A stretch of DNA of 64,000 bases from UBA1941 sp046329555 (GTDB lineage Bacteria; Bacteroidota; Bacteroidia; Chitinophagales; LD1): assembly GCA_046329555.1 (NCBI GenBank), contig JAXLUK010000005.1:186001-250000 (forward strand), written 5' to 3'. Position numbers and translations under genes: made by a program. The stretch's first letter is position 1. Each line of letters opens with the position of its first letter. Of the stretch, positions 1 through 7,809 are shown piece by piece. A model generated the notes under the pieces. The model saw nothing but the letters and a program-made list of their open reading frames with translations, searched no databases and was not told where the DNA came from.

Positions 1-891
1 GGTATCTTCAACAAAGATAAACGCACAACGGCTTACACGGGTCTGGCTGCCGGCGCATCGGTAAATATTCCGTTTAAGAAAGATGGAAGCGGACCAGCAA
101 TCGGCCTCGATTATGCTTTCCGAATGACCTCGCCAACAACCAGCTTTACGCATACCCATACCGTAGGTTTGCGTTTCGCGCTGGGTGGACCAGAAAAGGA
201 GATGGAATTCCCGGTAAAGAAAAAGGCAGCAGAAGCTGATGCTTATGACAACGCCGGTTCTTCTTCTTCAGTAGAAACAAAAACAACCACCAAGAAGCGC
301 TCCGGTAAAAAAGGGAAAGTAACGCTGGAAGATCTGGAAGAAAAAGAAGCTATTGTTGACTCATTAACCAAGCTGAATGCGGAACTGAAAGTGAAAGCGG
401 AAACGCCAATCGTGAAGATTGATACGGTAACAGTAACCAAAACGGAAGTGCGTATCGAGAAGGACACCGTGATGATTCCTACAGTATATGAGAAGTCAAC
501 CTATTCTGGTGGTGATATCGATACCATTAAGAAAGGCGGTAAAACCATGCTGCAGTTTAATGATTACGAAGTGCTGGAATTTGAAACGGGCTCATCAAAA
601 ATTCAGGCGAAATCCTACAATTACCTGAACTATCTGATCAACATCATGAAACAAAATCCGAAGTATAAAATGCAATTGCAAGGGCATACGGATAATGTTG
701 GCGATGAAGACAAGAATGTTCAGCTGAGCCAAAGCCGTGTAGATGCTGTGAAGGCATACTTCGTAAGCAGAGGAATTAGTGCCGATCGCGTAGGCGTAGA
801 AGCATTTGGTTCTAAAAAGCCTAAATACAAAAATGACACCGCTGCCGGGCGCGCTAAAAACCGCCGTGTAGAGATTTTCATGGAAATGTAA
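1..891 (+). CDS. OmpA-family outer membrane protein, 5' end outside window
   Basis: The open frame runs from base 1 without a start, so the gene begins upstream of the window. The first ~60 visible codons read like the last strands of a membrane beta-barrel (alternating residues, ending GLRFALGG). A Lys/Glu/Thr-rich linker follows. The last ~110 residues are an OmpA C-terminal domain, with the peptidoglycan-binding signature seen as LQGHTDNVGDEDKN, LSQSRVDAVKAYF and GRAKNRRVEIFM. The protein should sit in the outer membrane and hold peptidoglycan through the OmpA domain. The barrel end resembles PorV/PorQ-type barrels of Bacteroidota, but too little is visible to be sure. The ATG at 124 is internal to the barrel and is not the real start. 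Confidence 0.85.
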   Translation, partial: GIFNKDKRTTAYTGLAAGASVNIPFKKDGSGPAIGLDYAFRMTSPTTSFTHTHTVGLRFALGGPEKEMEFPVKKKAAEADAYDNAGSSSSVETKTTTKKRSGKKGKVTLEDLEEKEAIVDSLTKLNAELKVKAETPIVKIDTVTVTKTEVRIEKDTVMIPTVYEKSTYSGGDIDTIKKGGKTMLQFNDYEVLEFETGSSKIQAKSYNYLNYLINIMKQNPKYKMQLQGHTDNVGDEDKNVQLSQSRVDAVKAYFVSRGISADRVGVEAFGSKKPKYKNDTAAGRAKNRRVEIFMEM

Positions 892-911
892 ATTGCGGTA
901 ACGCAAAAAGG

Positions 912-949
912 TTTAAGCGCTTAAGGGATTAGTTCCTTAAGCGCTTAAA
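912..949. terminator. 15-bp perfect hairpin between ompA-like gene and greA
   Basis: Bases 912-926 pair perfectly with 935-949 around an 8-nt loop. There is no T-run after it, so it is either a weak terminator or an RNA-stabilising or attenuating hairpin 23 nt upstream of the greA start. The two flanking genes point the same way. Confidence 0.6.
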
Positions 950-972
950 ACGTTTAAAAAGGAGAGTTTATC

Positions 973-1446
973 ATGACAGATATTAATTACATGACCAAGG
1001 AGGGCTACGATGCTCTGATGGCAGAATTAAAAGAAATGAAAACTGTGCGCCGTCCAGCTGTTTCCCAAGCTATTGCGGAAGCGCGCGAGAAAGGCGATTT
1101 AAGTGAAAATGCGGAATATCATGCCGCACGTGAAGAACTGGCCTTACTGGAGGCAAAAATTGCTGAATTGGAGGGAAAGGCAGGCAGCGCCCGCATCATG
1201 GATGAAAGCAAGGTGGATATTTCCAAAGTAGGTGTTTTAACCAAGGTGGAAGTAATGAATCACAAACTGAAAAAGCAGCAGGTGTTCACCATCGTTAGCG
1301 AAGCAGAAGCCAATCTGAAAGAAAACAAGATTTCCATTTCGTCACCTATAGGCAAGGCGTTAGTAGGCAAGGCGGTAGGTGAGAAGGCCGTAGCGCAAAC
1401 CCCTGCGGGCCCAATGGAATTTGAAGTACTGAAAATCTCCTTGTAA
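973..1446 (+). CDS. greA: Transcription elongation factor GreA
   Basis: GreA enters the RNA polymerase secondary channel and stimulates cleavage of backtracked transcripts. The 157 residues match the family length. The N-terminal coiled coil (about residues 1-75) contains the characteristic EAREKGDLSENAEYHAAREE segment, whose acidic tip (D, E) is the catalytic part. The C-terminal FKBP-like domain ends with SPIGKALVGKAVGE and TPAGPMEFEVLKI, both typical of the family. A GGAG lies 9 nt before the ATG, a possible Shine-Dalgarno sequence, which is uncommon in this window. The gene is convergent with the response regulator, whose stop is 6 nt away. Confidence 0.97.
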   Translation: MTDINYMTKEGYDALMAELKEMKTVRRPAVSQAIAEAREKGDLSENAEYHAAREELALLEAKIAELEGKAGSARIMDESKVDISKVGVLTKVEVMNHKLKKQQVFTIVSEAEANLKENKISISSPIGKALVGKAVGEKAVAQTPAGPMEFEVLKISL

Positions 1447-1452
1447 CTACAA

Positions 1453-2133
1453 TCAGGCGTCGAACTTATAACCGATGCCCTTGATTGTTTTAAAGAGTTC
1501 GTCGCCAATTTTTTCGCGCAACTTGCGAATATGCACGTCGATGGTACGGTCGCCCACAATGGTATCGTTACCCCATACTTTATGAAGTATTTCCTCGCGC
1601 TTGAAAACCCGCCCTGGTTTCGAAACGAGTAAACTCAGCAGCTCAAATTCTTTCCGAGGCAGGGTGATTTCTTTTCCATTGGCGATAACTACATAACGCT
1701 CGCGGTTAATTTCAATGGCACCTGCCTTAATAGTGGTAGGCATCAACTTTTCTTCTAAACGGCGCATCAATGCCCGCACCCGACTTACAAAAACCTTTGG
1801 CTTAATGGGCTTGGTGATATAATCATCAGCACCCGATTCAAATCCGGCAATCTGCGAATAATCTTCATCGCGCGCCGTTAGAAAAACAATCAAGGTATCC
1901 TTAAACTGTTCTATGCTGCGTAACTCGCGGCAGGTGGTAACGCCATCCTTCACCGGCATCATAAAGTCGAGAACAATCAAGTGCGGCTTCATCTTCTTGG
2001 CCAGTTGAATGCCTTCTTCACCATTTGATGCGGTATACACCCAGAAGCCCTCCTTCTCCAGATTGTACTTCATAAACTCCAGCACATCGGGCTCGTCATC
2101 TACCAATAAAATTCGAAAGTCGTTTAATTCCAT
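1453..2133 (-). CDS. OmpR/PhoB-family response regulator (orphan in window)
   Basis: Two-component DNA-binding regulator of 226 residues. The receiver domain (1-120) shows the acidic pair D12-D13, phosphoacceptor D56 in IVLDFMMPVKDG, the conserved Thr in FLTARDE and Lys in YITKPIKP. The C-terminal winged helix (about 130-226) ends with the VWGNDTIVGDRTIDVHIRKLREKIG signature region and GIGYKF. No histidine kinase is next to it: downstream is greA (convergent) and upstream is a divergent TonB receptor. The 11-bp-spaced TTAAG repeats between it and the receptor are good candidates for its own site. By sequence it is closest to PhoB-like regulators, but the signal is not shown by this window. 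Confidence 0.9.
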   Translation of the reverse strand: MELNDFRILLVDDEPDVLEFMKYNLEKEGFWVYTASNGEEGIQLAKKMKPHLIVLDFMMPVKDGVTTCRELRSIEQFKDTLIVFLTARDEDYSQIAGFESGADDYITKPIKPKVFVSRVRALMRRLEEKLMPTTIKAGAIEINRERYVVIANGKEITLPRKEFELLSLLVSKPGRVFKREEILHKVWGNDTIVGDRTIDVHIRKLREKIGDELFKTIKGIGYKFDA

Positions 2134-2167
2134 GGCCTTTTGATTGCTGCAAAGCTAAGCCCGCTCT

Positions 2168-2184
2168 ATTAAGCGAAAGTTAAG
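2168..2184 (-). promoter_or_regulatory. Pho-box-like direct repeat, 11-bp spacing
   Basis: Read on the minus strand it is CTTAAC-N5-CTTAAT, two half-sites whose TTAA cores start 11 bp apart, the spacing that OmpR/PhoB dimers use. It lies between the divergent response regulator and TonB-receptor genes. A second copy of the same pattern lies at 5093-5109. Regulation by the neighbouring regulator is inferred. Confidence 0.5.
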
Positions 2185-2256
2185 TAAAACAGTGAGATTT
2201 AAAGGTGCGTAAAGTTAGCTTAACGCAGCCTTCATCATTAGCGAATATAACCCACC

Positions 2257-2264
2257 TACTTTCG
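2257..2264 (+). promoter_or_regulatory. Promoter -7 element TACTTTCG of the TonB receptor
   Basis: Matches the Bacteroidota TAnnTTTG element with the C variant common in this window. It is 15 nt before the ATG at 2280, and lies inside the longer frame that opens at 2205, which supports 2280 as the true start. Confidence 0.6.
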
Positions 2265-2279
2265 CGGCAAATCCGTCAA

Positions 2280-5090
2280 ATGAAGACTTTGTTTACACTG
2301 GTTGCAGCACTAGGTTTTGCAGCGGCGGCAATAGCCGGAGGAACCATTACCGGAAAAGTACTGGATGCTAATAATGCAGAAGCTTTGATTGGCGCTACTG
2401 TAGTGCTGGAAGGCACCACGCAAGGCGTAGCAACAGATATTGATGGTAATTTCACTTTGTTGGATTTGCCTGCCGGTTCGTATAATCTGGTGGTGAGTTA
2501 TATCGGCTATCAGCAAAAAACAGAACGACAAGTGGCGGTGGTCAATGGGCAAACAACAACGGTATCACTGGCGTTAAAGCCTACGCAAAACGAGTTAAAA
2601 GAAATTGTCGTAAGAAAGGAAATTGTTCGGCACGATAATGCTTCCGCTATGGTCATCATGCAGCGGAATGCCACCGTTATCCAATCAGGTGTTTCACAAG
2701 AAGAAATTAGGAAGTCTCCGGATCGCAATTCAGGAGATGTTATCAAAAGAATGAGCGGCGCAGTAGTTAGCGAAGGAAAATATGCGGTGATTCGCGGATT
2801 AGCTGATCGCTATAATATGGCCATGGTGAATGGTATGATATTACCTAGCACCGAGCCTGATCGTAAAACATTTGCTTTTGATTTATTCCCTTCCAATATG
2901 TTGGATAATATGATTGTGTACAAAACGGCACAACCTGATTTACCCAGCGAATTTGCGGGTGGCATCATCAATATGAACACGCGCGACATTCCGGAAAAAT
3001 CTTTTGTGCAGCTTACATATAGCAACTTATTTATTCAAGGCAGTACCTTCCAAAAATATCAGACAAACACCGGTGGCAAATACGATGCGCTTGGTTTTGA
3101 TGATGGCAGCCGCCAACTACCGGCCAACTTTCCTTCGGTTGACTCTATGAGCGCATGGAACAATTATAACCCCAAAAAATATCAGGCGGCTAAGCAACTG
3201 CTCAATCGTTGGGGTTCAAAGCCGGGTAAAGGTATTGCTTATCCAGGTCAAAGCGTGCAATTCAGTGGCGGGTTTTCAAAGAAACTCAAACGGGCAGAAT
3301 GGGGTGGTGTAGTTGCTGTAAATTATAAAAACGAATTACGCCAGCAGGCTATCGCACACCGCCAATCTATTGCAGGAAGCGATACGGATTGGGTGTATAA
3401 CGAAACTCGATATATCAATGCCACGCAATTAGGAGCAATGGCTAATCTGGCGCTGCAAATTGATGGCCGTCTCAAACTGGCACTGAAAACGTTCTTCAAT
3501 CAGCAAGGAGAAAATATCACTACCCAACGCCACGAAAAGGATTACAACACCGGCGATTTATTCGATCGCGAAATATATCAGTTCACCGCAACGCAATTGC
3601 TGGCGTTTCAATTATCAGGCGATCACTTTATGCCGAAATCCGGAGTTAAATTGCACTGGGCTGGCGGTATGACTCAGTTACATCGCAATCAGCCAATGAC
3701 CCGGGGTATTTCCTATCGATACTATAATAACGATTACGATGATGCCGATACGCTAACCCGCCAGTTGGCTATCAGCAATTCCGTAAACCCATTGATGGGT
3801 GGACTGTTCTTCGCTAATCTTAAAGAACGCCAATACACGGCAGCGGCCGATGCCGCCGTACCTTTTCATATCAAATCGGAAAAGCAGTGGTTTAAAACGG
3901 GTGTTTACTTCCTGCAAAAAGAGCGCGATTATCAATCCAGAATTCTGGGCTTCATTAAAGGACCGCAGTATAAGCCGGCACATAATAGCGACAACTATGA
4001 AACCGCTTTTGATACGGCTAATCTGAATAAGCAAGGTTATGTACTGGCAGAAACCACCAATAAAAAGGAAAGCTATGGCGCCCGCTCCAGAACGGTAGCG
4101 GCCTTTGCCATGTTGGATAACAAATTCAGTATTTTTCATTTGGTGTGGGGCTTGCGTTTCGAACATTTTCGCCAGGAGTTGAACTCCTTTGACCAAACTA
4201 ATCAGCCCGCCAATCGCAATAACACGTATCTCAACTTTCTGCCTTCTGCCAACGCCATCATCAGCGTACGCGAAGACATGAATGTGCGCCTATCGTACAG
4301 CATGACCACCTCACGACCTGAATTCCGCGAGTTGGTGGATAATGCGTACTACGATTTCACCACCAACTATTCAATTACCGGAAACCCTAACCTCACTCAA
4401 ACACAAATTCATAATGCAGATGTGCGCTACGAATGGTTTCTGGGGCGCGGACAAATGGTGAGTGCCAGCGCATTTTATAAACGAATCTTACACCCTATAG
4501 AATTGCTGGCACAGGCCGGAACAGGAAGCGTGCAGGCCTTCCAGTTTAATAATAACAGCAAAGCACATCTGGCTGGTGTAGAAGTAGAAGTAAAGAAGAA
4601 TTTTGACTTCATGAACCGCGCCATTAACTGGAAACAATGGGAGAATTTCTCGCTGTCGTTCAATGTAGCTTACATCTGGTCGCGCATAGCGGTAACCGAT
4701 TCATCTGTTGCCGGAAATAAAAATCGCGCTTTATACGGACAAGCGCCTTACGTGGTGAATGTTGCCTTGCAGTATAATGAGCCAGTGCATCATTTCAGTT
4801 GCGGTTTACTGTTTAATATCAGCGGACCGAAAATTTTCGCAGTTAGTGGATTAAATCAATACGATATCTACGAAAATGCCCGCCCTCAACTTGATTTTCA
4901 AATCAGTAAAGGCTTTTTCAAAAATCATTTTCAGGCCCGCTTTGTTGCCGGCGATTTGATTGCGCGCCCAACCATTCGTTATTACAACGCGCCCAACGAA
5001 AACAAAAACTTCGATGGCCGTCGCGATCAGGTGTTCGGCATTTGGAACAATTACCGCACTTTCCAACTGGCGCTTACCTATTCGTTCTAA
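2280..5090 (+). CDS. TonB-dependent outer membrane receptor
   Basis: A 936-residue outer-membrane active transporter. The start at 2280 gives a clean signal peptide (MKTLFTLVAALGFAAAAIAG); the frame extends 25 codons upstream but that part holds the promoter. Residues ~22-110 form a carboxypeptidase-regulatory-like domain (ITGKVLDANNAEALIGATV, GVATDIDGNFTL). A TonB plug follows (IRKSPDRNSGDVIKRMSGAVV, VIRGLADRYNMAMVNG, FAGGIINMNTRDIPE), and then a ~22-strand barrel ending in an aromatic residue (FQLALTYSF). No SusD lipoprotein follows, so it is not a standard SusCD pair; the partner appears to be the secreted beta-helix protein downstream. Substrate unknown. Promoter and a Pho-box-like repeat precede it. 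Confidence 0.92.
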   Translation: MKTLFTLVAALGFAAAAIAGGTITGKVLDANNAEALIGATVVLEGTTQGVATDIDGNFTLLDLPAGSYNLVVSYIGYQQKTERQVAVVNGQTTTVSLALKPTQNELKEIVVRKEIVRHDNASAMVIMQRNATVIQSGVSQEEIRKSPDRNSGDVIKRMSGAVVSEGKYAVIRGLADRYNMAMVNGMILPSTEPDRKTFAFDLFPSNMLDNMIVYKTAQPDLPSEFAGGIINMNTRDIPEKSFVQLTYSNLFIQGSTFQKYQTNTGGKYDALGFDDGSRQLPANFPSVDSMSAWNNYNPKKYQAAKQLLNRWGSKPGKGIAYPGQSVQFSGGFSKKLKRAEWGGVVAVNYKNELRQQAIAHRQSIAGSDTDWVYNETRYINATQLGAMANLALQIDGRLKLALKTFFNQQGENITTQRHEKDYNTGDLFDREIYQFTATQLLAFQLSGDHFMPKSGVKLHWAGGMTQLHRNQPMTRGISYRYYNNDYDDADTLTRQLAISNSVNPLMGGLFFANLKERQYTAAADAAVPFHIKSEKQWFKTGVYFLQKERDYQSRILGFIKGPQYKPAHNSDNYETAFDTANLNKQGYVLAETTNKKESYGARSRTVAAFAMLDNKFSIFHLVWGLRFEHFRQELNSFDQTNQPANRNNTYLNFLPSANAIISVREDMNVRLSYSMTTSRPEFRELVDNAYYDFTTNYSITGNPNLTQTQIHNADVRYEWFLGRGQMVSASAFYKRILHPIELLAQAGTGSVQAFQFNNNSKAHLAGVEVEVKKNFDFMNRAINWKQWENFSLSFNVAYIWSRIAVTDSSVAGNKNRALYGQAPYVVNVALQYNEPVHHFSCGLLFNISGPKIFAVSGLNQYDIYENARPQLDFQISKGFFKNHFQARFVAGDLIARPTIRYYNAPNENKNFDGRRDQVFGIWNNYRTFQLALTYSF

Positions 5091-5092
5091 TA

Positions 5093-5145
5093 CTTAACGA
5101 ATCGTTAACCACGGCTCTACAATTACGTAATGGCACAAACGTTTG
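5093..5145 (+). promoter_or_regulatory. Pho-box-like repeat plus CAAACGTTTG palindrome
   Basis: Bases 5093-5109 read CTTAAC-N5-GTTAAC: direct TTAAC half-sites 11 bp apart that also form a perfect 15-bp palindrome TTAACGA-A-TCGTTAA at 5094-5108. A 10-bp palindrome CAAACGTTTG follows at 5136-5145, about 24 nt before the start of the beta-helix gene. This is the second such site in the locus after 2168-2184. Confidence 0.5.
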
Positions 5146-5168
5146 TTTGCACCCATTAAATCATAATC

Positions 5169-6776
5169 ATGAAAAAAGGATTACAACAATTATTTCTTGC
5201 TGTCGGTTTGTTGCTGAGCCTGATCAGCAATGCCGGTACAGTTACCGTTAGCGGAGATATTACCGCCAACACCACATGGACCAAAAACAATCAATACCTG
5301 TTAACGGGTTTTGTTTATGTGAAGAATGGCGCAACCTTAACTATTGAACCCGGTACAGTAATTAAGGGCGACCTGCCAACTAAGGGAACGCTGATTGTAA
5401 CGCGCACCGGAAAAATTAATGCAGCAGGAACTGCTGCAGAGCCAATTGTATTTACATCCAACCAACCTGCAGGCCAGCGCGGTGCTGGTGATTGGGGCGG
5501 AATTATTTTGTTGGGCAATGCGCCACAAAACTTCCACGATACCGCTACCATGGTGGCTATCGATGGCACCATCGAGGGTGGCGTGAATAACGCAGCCGGC
5601 GATGGAAAATTTGGCGGTACTAATGCAGCCGATAACTCAGGTGTATTAACTTATGTGCGCATTGAATTTCCAGGAGTGGCCTTCCAGCCAAACAATGAAA
5701 TTAACGGACTTACCCTAGGTGGTATCGGTTCAGGTACCACAATCCATCATATCCAGGTTTCCTATAGTGGCGATGACTCTTATGAATGGTTTGGTGGCAC
5801 AGTGAATGCCGACCATCTGATTGCTTTCCGTAGCATTGATGACGATTTTGACACCGATAACGGTTTCAGCGGAAAAATTCAATTCGGTGTTTGTTATCGC
5901 GATATCGCGGCATCTGATGCGGTGGGCGCTTCTAATGGATTTGAATCAGATAACGATGCGAATGGTTCCGCTAACTTGCCTTTAACCGGAGCAGTGTTTT
6001 CTAACATGACCATCATTGGCCCGCGCGAAAACGCCTCAACCGATTTAACCGGCACTTATTTCAAACGGGGCGCGCATCTTCGCCGCAATACCAGCGAAAG
6101 TATCTTCAACTCGGTGTTTTTAGGTTTCCCAATAGGCTTGTTTATTGATGGAACTGCCGCACAAAGTAATGCTGCCGCCAACAATCTGGTGTTCCGTTAC
6201 AATTCATTCTATGGCTGTCCTAAAATGGAAAAAGCATACGACTCTGCATTTGTAGGCGCAGCGCCCAATAACATTGTTTGGGGCGCCAATACTTCCGATG
6301 CCCAGCTTACCGCGCCGTATGCTGCCGCGCCAAATGCCGTTCCCCAATCGGGCTCGCCATTATTAGGATCAGCCGATTTCACCAATGGCAAATTGAGCAG
6401 CGGTTTCACTACCGTAACGTACCGCGGTGCTTTTGGTGCCAACGACACCTGGGCCCAGGGCTGGACAGAAATGGATCCGCAAAACCGCTCTTATGATGTG
6501 CTGGCCGTTAATGACATGAAAGAATCCACCAATATTCAGCTAATGCCCAATCCGGCTAAACAACGCGCCTATGTTCAATTGGAATCCGCTAATGCCGGTT
6601 CCGTGCAAATAAAAATTGCCGATGTAACCGGTCGCGTCTTATTAGTACAACAAAACACCATCTCTTCCGGATACAACCAATTAGAAATTGATTTGAGCCC
6701 ATGCGCCGCCGGATTATATCACGTACAAGTGCAAACTGAGGGCACAGTTACTACTAAATCACTGGTGGTTGAGTAG
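5169..6776 (+). CDS. Secreted right-handed beta-helix protein with T9SS type A sorting domain
   Basis: 535 residues with an N-terminal signal peptide (MKKGLQQLFLAVGLLLSLIS). The N-terminal third is a parallel beta-helix of a common Bacteroidota family: TGFVYVKNGATLTIEPGTVIKG, GTLIVTRTGKINAAGTAAEPIVFTS, DWGGIILLGNAP. Acidic Ca-like loops follow (SYSGDDSYEWFGGTVNADHL, DDDFDTDNGFSG). The last ~85 residues are a T9SS type A CTD (IQLMPNPAKQRAYVQL ... VTGRVLLVQQ ... LSPCAAGLYHVQVQTEG ... KSLVVE), so it is exported through the outer membrane and probably anchored on the surface. It sits 78 nt after the TonB receptor; such pairs suggest that the surface protein captures or processes the receptor's substrate. 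That role is inferred. Confidence 0.85.
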   Translation: MKKGLQQLFLAVGLLLSLISNAGTVTVSGDITANTTWTKNNQYLLTGFVYVKNGATLTIEPGTVIKGDLPTKGTLIVTRTGKINAAGTAAEPIVFTSNQPAGQRGAGDWGGIILLGNAPQNFHDTATMVAIDGTIEGGVNNAAGDGKFGGTNAADNSGVLTYVRIEFPGVAFQPNNEINGLTLGGIGSGTTIHHIQVSYSGDDSYEWFGGTVNADHLIAFRSIDDDFDTDNGFSGKIQFGVCYRDIAASDAVGASNGFESDNDANGSANLPLTGAVFSNMTIIGPRENASTDLTGTYFKRGAHLRRNTSESIFNSVFLGFPIGLFIDGTAAQSNAAANNLVFRYNSFYGCPKMEKAYDSAFVGAAPNNIVWGANTSDAQLTAPYAAAPNAVPQSGSPLLGSADFTNGKLSSGFTTVTYRGAFGANDTWAQGWTEMDPQNRSYDVLAVNDMKESTNIQLMPNPAKQRAYVQLESANAGSVQIKIADVTGRVLLVQQNTISSGYNQLEIDLSPCAAGLYHVQVQTEGTVTTKSLVVE

Positions 6777-6809
6777 GGCGGAAACAGTTTTTTCTTTCAA
6801 AAAACTAGC

Positions 6810-6817
6810 TAACTTCG
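6810..6817 (+). promoter_or_regulatory. Promoter -7 element TAACTTCG
   Basis: A TAnnTTCG element 29 nt before the ATG of the first cysteine-rich lipoprotein gene. Confidence 0.5.
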
Positions 6818-6846
6818 CACTATTAATAAACCAAATAATAAACAAC

Positions 6847-7041
6847 ATGAAAAAATTCTTCGCAGCGTTGATGGTAGTAGCCGGATTGGCTTCTATGAAC
6901 TCTTGCAAAACTTGCGTGAACTGCCGTCCAGTTGGTGGTGGAACTGCACAAACTGTCTGCAAGTCAGACTTTAACAACAACCAAACTTTATACGATGCAG
7001 CCATCACGTCTTACCGTGCAAGTGGCTACAGCTGTTCCTAA
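6847..7041 (+). CDS. Cys-rich mini-lipoprotein, copy 1 of 3
   Basis: A 64-residue predicted lipoprotein: MKKFFAALMVVAGLASM then a lipobox-like NSC, making C21 the likely acylated cysteine. The mature part begins CKTCVNC and carries a conserved second half: VCKSDFNNNQTLYDAAI, then a C-terminal SGYSCS. The same cysteine spacing recurs in the next two genes. The ATG at 6847 is chosen because the longer frame from 6769 overlaps the previous gene and contains the promoter. It has its own promoter and a strong terminator, so it is a separate transcription unit. Function unknown; metal, heme or disulfide chemistry is possible given 5-6 cysteines in ~45 residues. Confidence 0.75.
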   Translation: MKKFFAALMVVAGLASMNSCKTCVNCRPVGGGTAQTVCKSDFNNNQTLYDAAITSYRASGYSCS

Positions 7042-7062
7042 GTTTGTTGCTGATAAGTAATC

Positions 7063-7096
7063 CAAAAAGCGCAGTATTCTTACTGCGCTTTTTGTT
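7063..7096 (+). terminator. Rho-independent terminator after mini-lipoprotein 1
   Basis: A perfect 14-bp stem (7063-7076 with 7081-7094) and a 4-nt TTCT loop, A-rich on one side and T-rich on the other, so it may act in both directions. Confidence 0.9.
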
Positions 7097-7112
7097 TTAA
7101 AATAGATTCTTG

Positions 7113-7120
7113 TAGTTTTG
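7113..7120 (+). promoter_or_regulatory. Promoter -7 element TAGTTTTG
   Basis: An exact TAnnTTTG match 28 nt before the ATG of the second mini-lipoprotein. Confidence 0.55.
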
Positions 7121-7148
7121 ATTATTCATTAACCAAAAAACTAACAAA

Positions 7149-7337
7149 ATGAAAAAAGTGTTATTCGCTGTTGTGGCTTTTGCTGCACTCTCTACTTTCA
7201 ACTCTTGTAAGAGCTGCGTTACTTGTAAATACGGCTCTACTTCCACAACCTTGTGCAAGAGTGACTATCAAAACAACCAAACCCTGTACGATGCAGCGGT
7301 TGCCGCTTCTCGTGCTGCTGGCTACACTTGCAGCTAA
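7149..7337 (+). CDS. Cys-rich mini-lipoprotein, copy 2 of 3
   Basis: 62 residues, a clear paralogue of the gene 108 nt upstream. Signal MKKVLFAVVAFAALSTF and lipobox-like NSC are followed by CKSCVTC, then LCKSDYQNNQTLYDAAV and a terminal AGYTCS. Identity to copy 1 is strongest in the CKSD[FY]xNNQTLYDAA block. The cysteine pattern is C-x2-C-x2-C, then CKSD, then a final C one or two residues from the end. It is flanked by its own promoter and terminator. No known domain recognised. Confidence 0.75.
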   Translation: MKKVLFAVVAFAALSTFNSCKSCVTCKYGSTSTTLCKSDYQNNQTLYDAAVAASRAAGYTCS

Positions 7338-7359
7338 TTCAGGTAACTGAAAGAATAAG

Positions 7360-7387
7360 AAAAGCGGGCCAACAACCCGCTTTTTTT
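7360..7387 (+). terminator. Rho-independent terminator after mini-lipoprotein 2
   Basis: A stem of 7360-7368 with 7376-7384 (GCGGG/CCCGC core with A/T extension), a 7-nt loop and a T-run to 7387. Confidence 0.85.
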
Positions 7388-7408
7388 ATTTTTATCGCCA
7401 ATAATCCT

Positions 7409-7606
7409 ATGAAAAAGCATCTCCTCTTATGGGTAACAGCGGCATTGCTGACCGCAGCTACCGGTTGTTCGAAGTGTAAAAATTGCACCAAGCCTACCTG
7501 GCAAACGCTCCGCATCTGCCTGAGCGATTTCAACGGCAATCAGCAACAAATGGATTCTATGATTAACCGTCAGGAAAAAGTGTTCGGCTATGTGTGCGAA
7601 CACTAA
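7409..7606 (+). CDS. Cys-rich mini-lipoprotein, copy 3 of 3 (divergent)
   Basis: 65 residues. The signal MKKHLLLWVTAALLTAA ends in a lipobox TGC; the mature part starts CSKCKNC, keeps ICLSDFNGNQQQMDSMI, and ends FGYVCEH. It is the most diverged of the three but keeps every cysteine block and the Asn-Gln pair. The ATG at 7409 is chosen over an in-frame start at 7328, which would overlap copy 2 and read through its terminator. Its stop codon directly abuts the 200-bp inverted-repeat element. Confidence 0.7.
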   Translation: MKKHLLLWVTAALLTAATGCSKCKNCTKPTWQTLRICLSDFNGNQQQMDSMINRQEKVFGYVCEH

Positions 7607-7806
7607 AGGGCACTTCTAAAAACCTGGCATGAGAGAAATGCGCAGAAAATTTGATGTAAGACAAGGCGCAACGAATGAGGTTACATAAATGATGTAACTA
7701 AATGAGGCGCAACGAAGTATTACATCAAATTTTCAAGCCATCACGCTATCGCGCCCCTGCTAACGATTAACAACATTTCGCCATGCTAGGTTTTTAGAGG
7801 TGCCCT
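7607..7806. repeat. 200-bp nested inverted-repeat element (MITE- or REP-like)
   Basis: The 25-bp ends 7607-7631 and 7782-7806 are inverted repeats with two mismatches. Inside, 7645-7659 and 7720-7734 form a perfect 15-bp inverted repeat. At the centre GTTACAT (7680-7686) faces ATGTAAC (7692-7698). A 12-bp direct repeat AGGCGCAACGAA occurs at 7663-7674 and 7705-7716. It fills the gap between two convergent genes, contains no plausible ORF, and could be a non-autonomous mobile element or a bidirectional terminator. Transposase not seen in the window. Confidence 0.75.
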
Positions 7807-7809
7807 AAA

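Noticed and set aside
2205..2279. Upstream extension of the TonB receptor frame
   Set aside because: It contains the -7 promoter element and lacks signal-peptide character; the ATG at 2280 is a better start.
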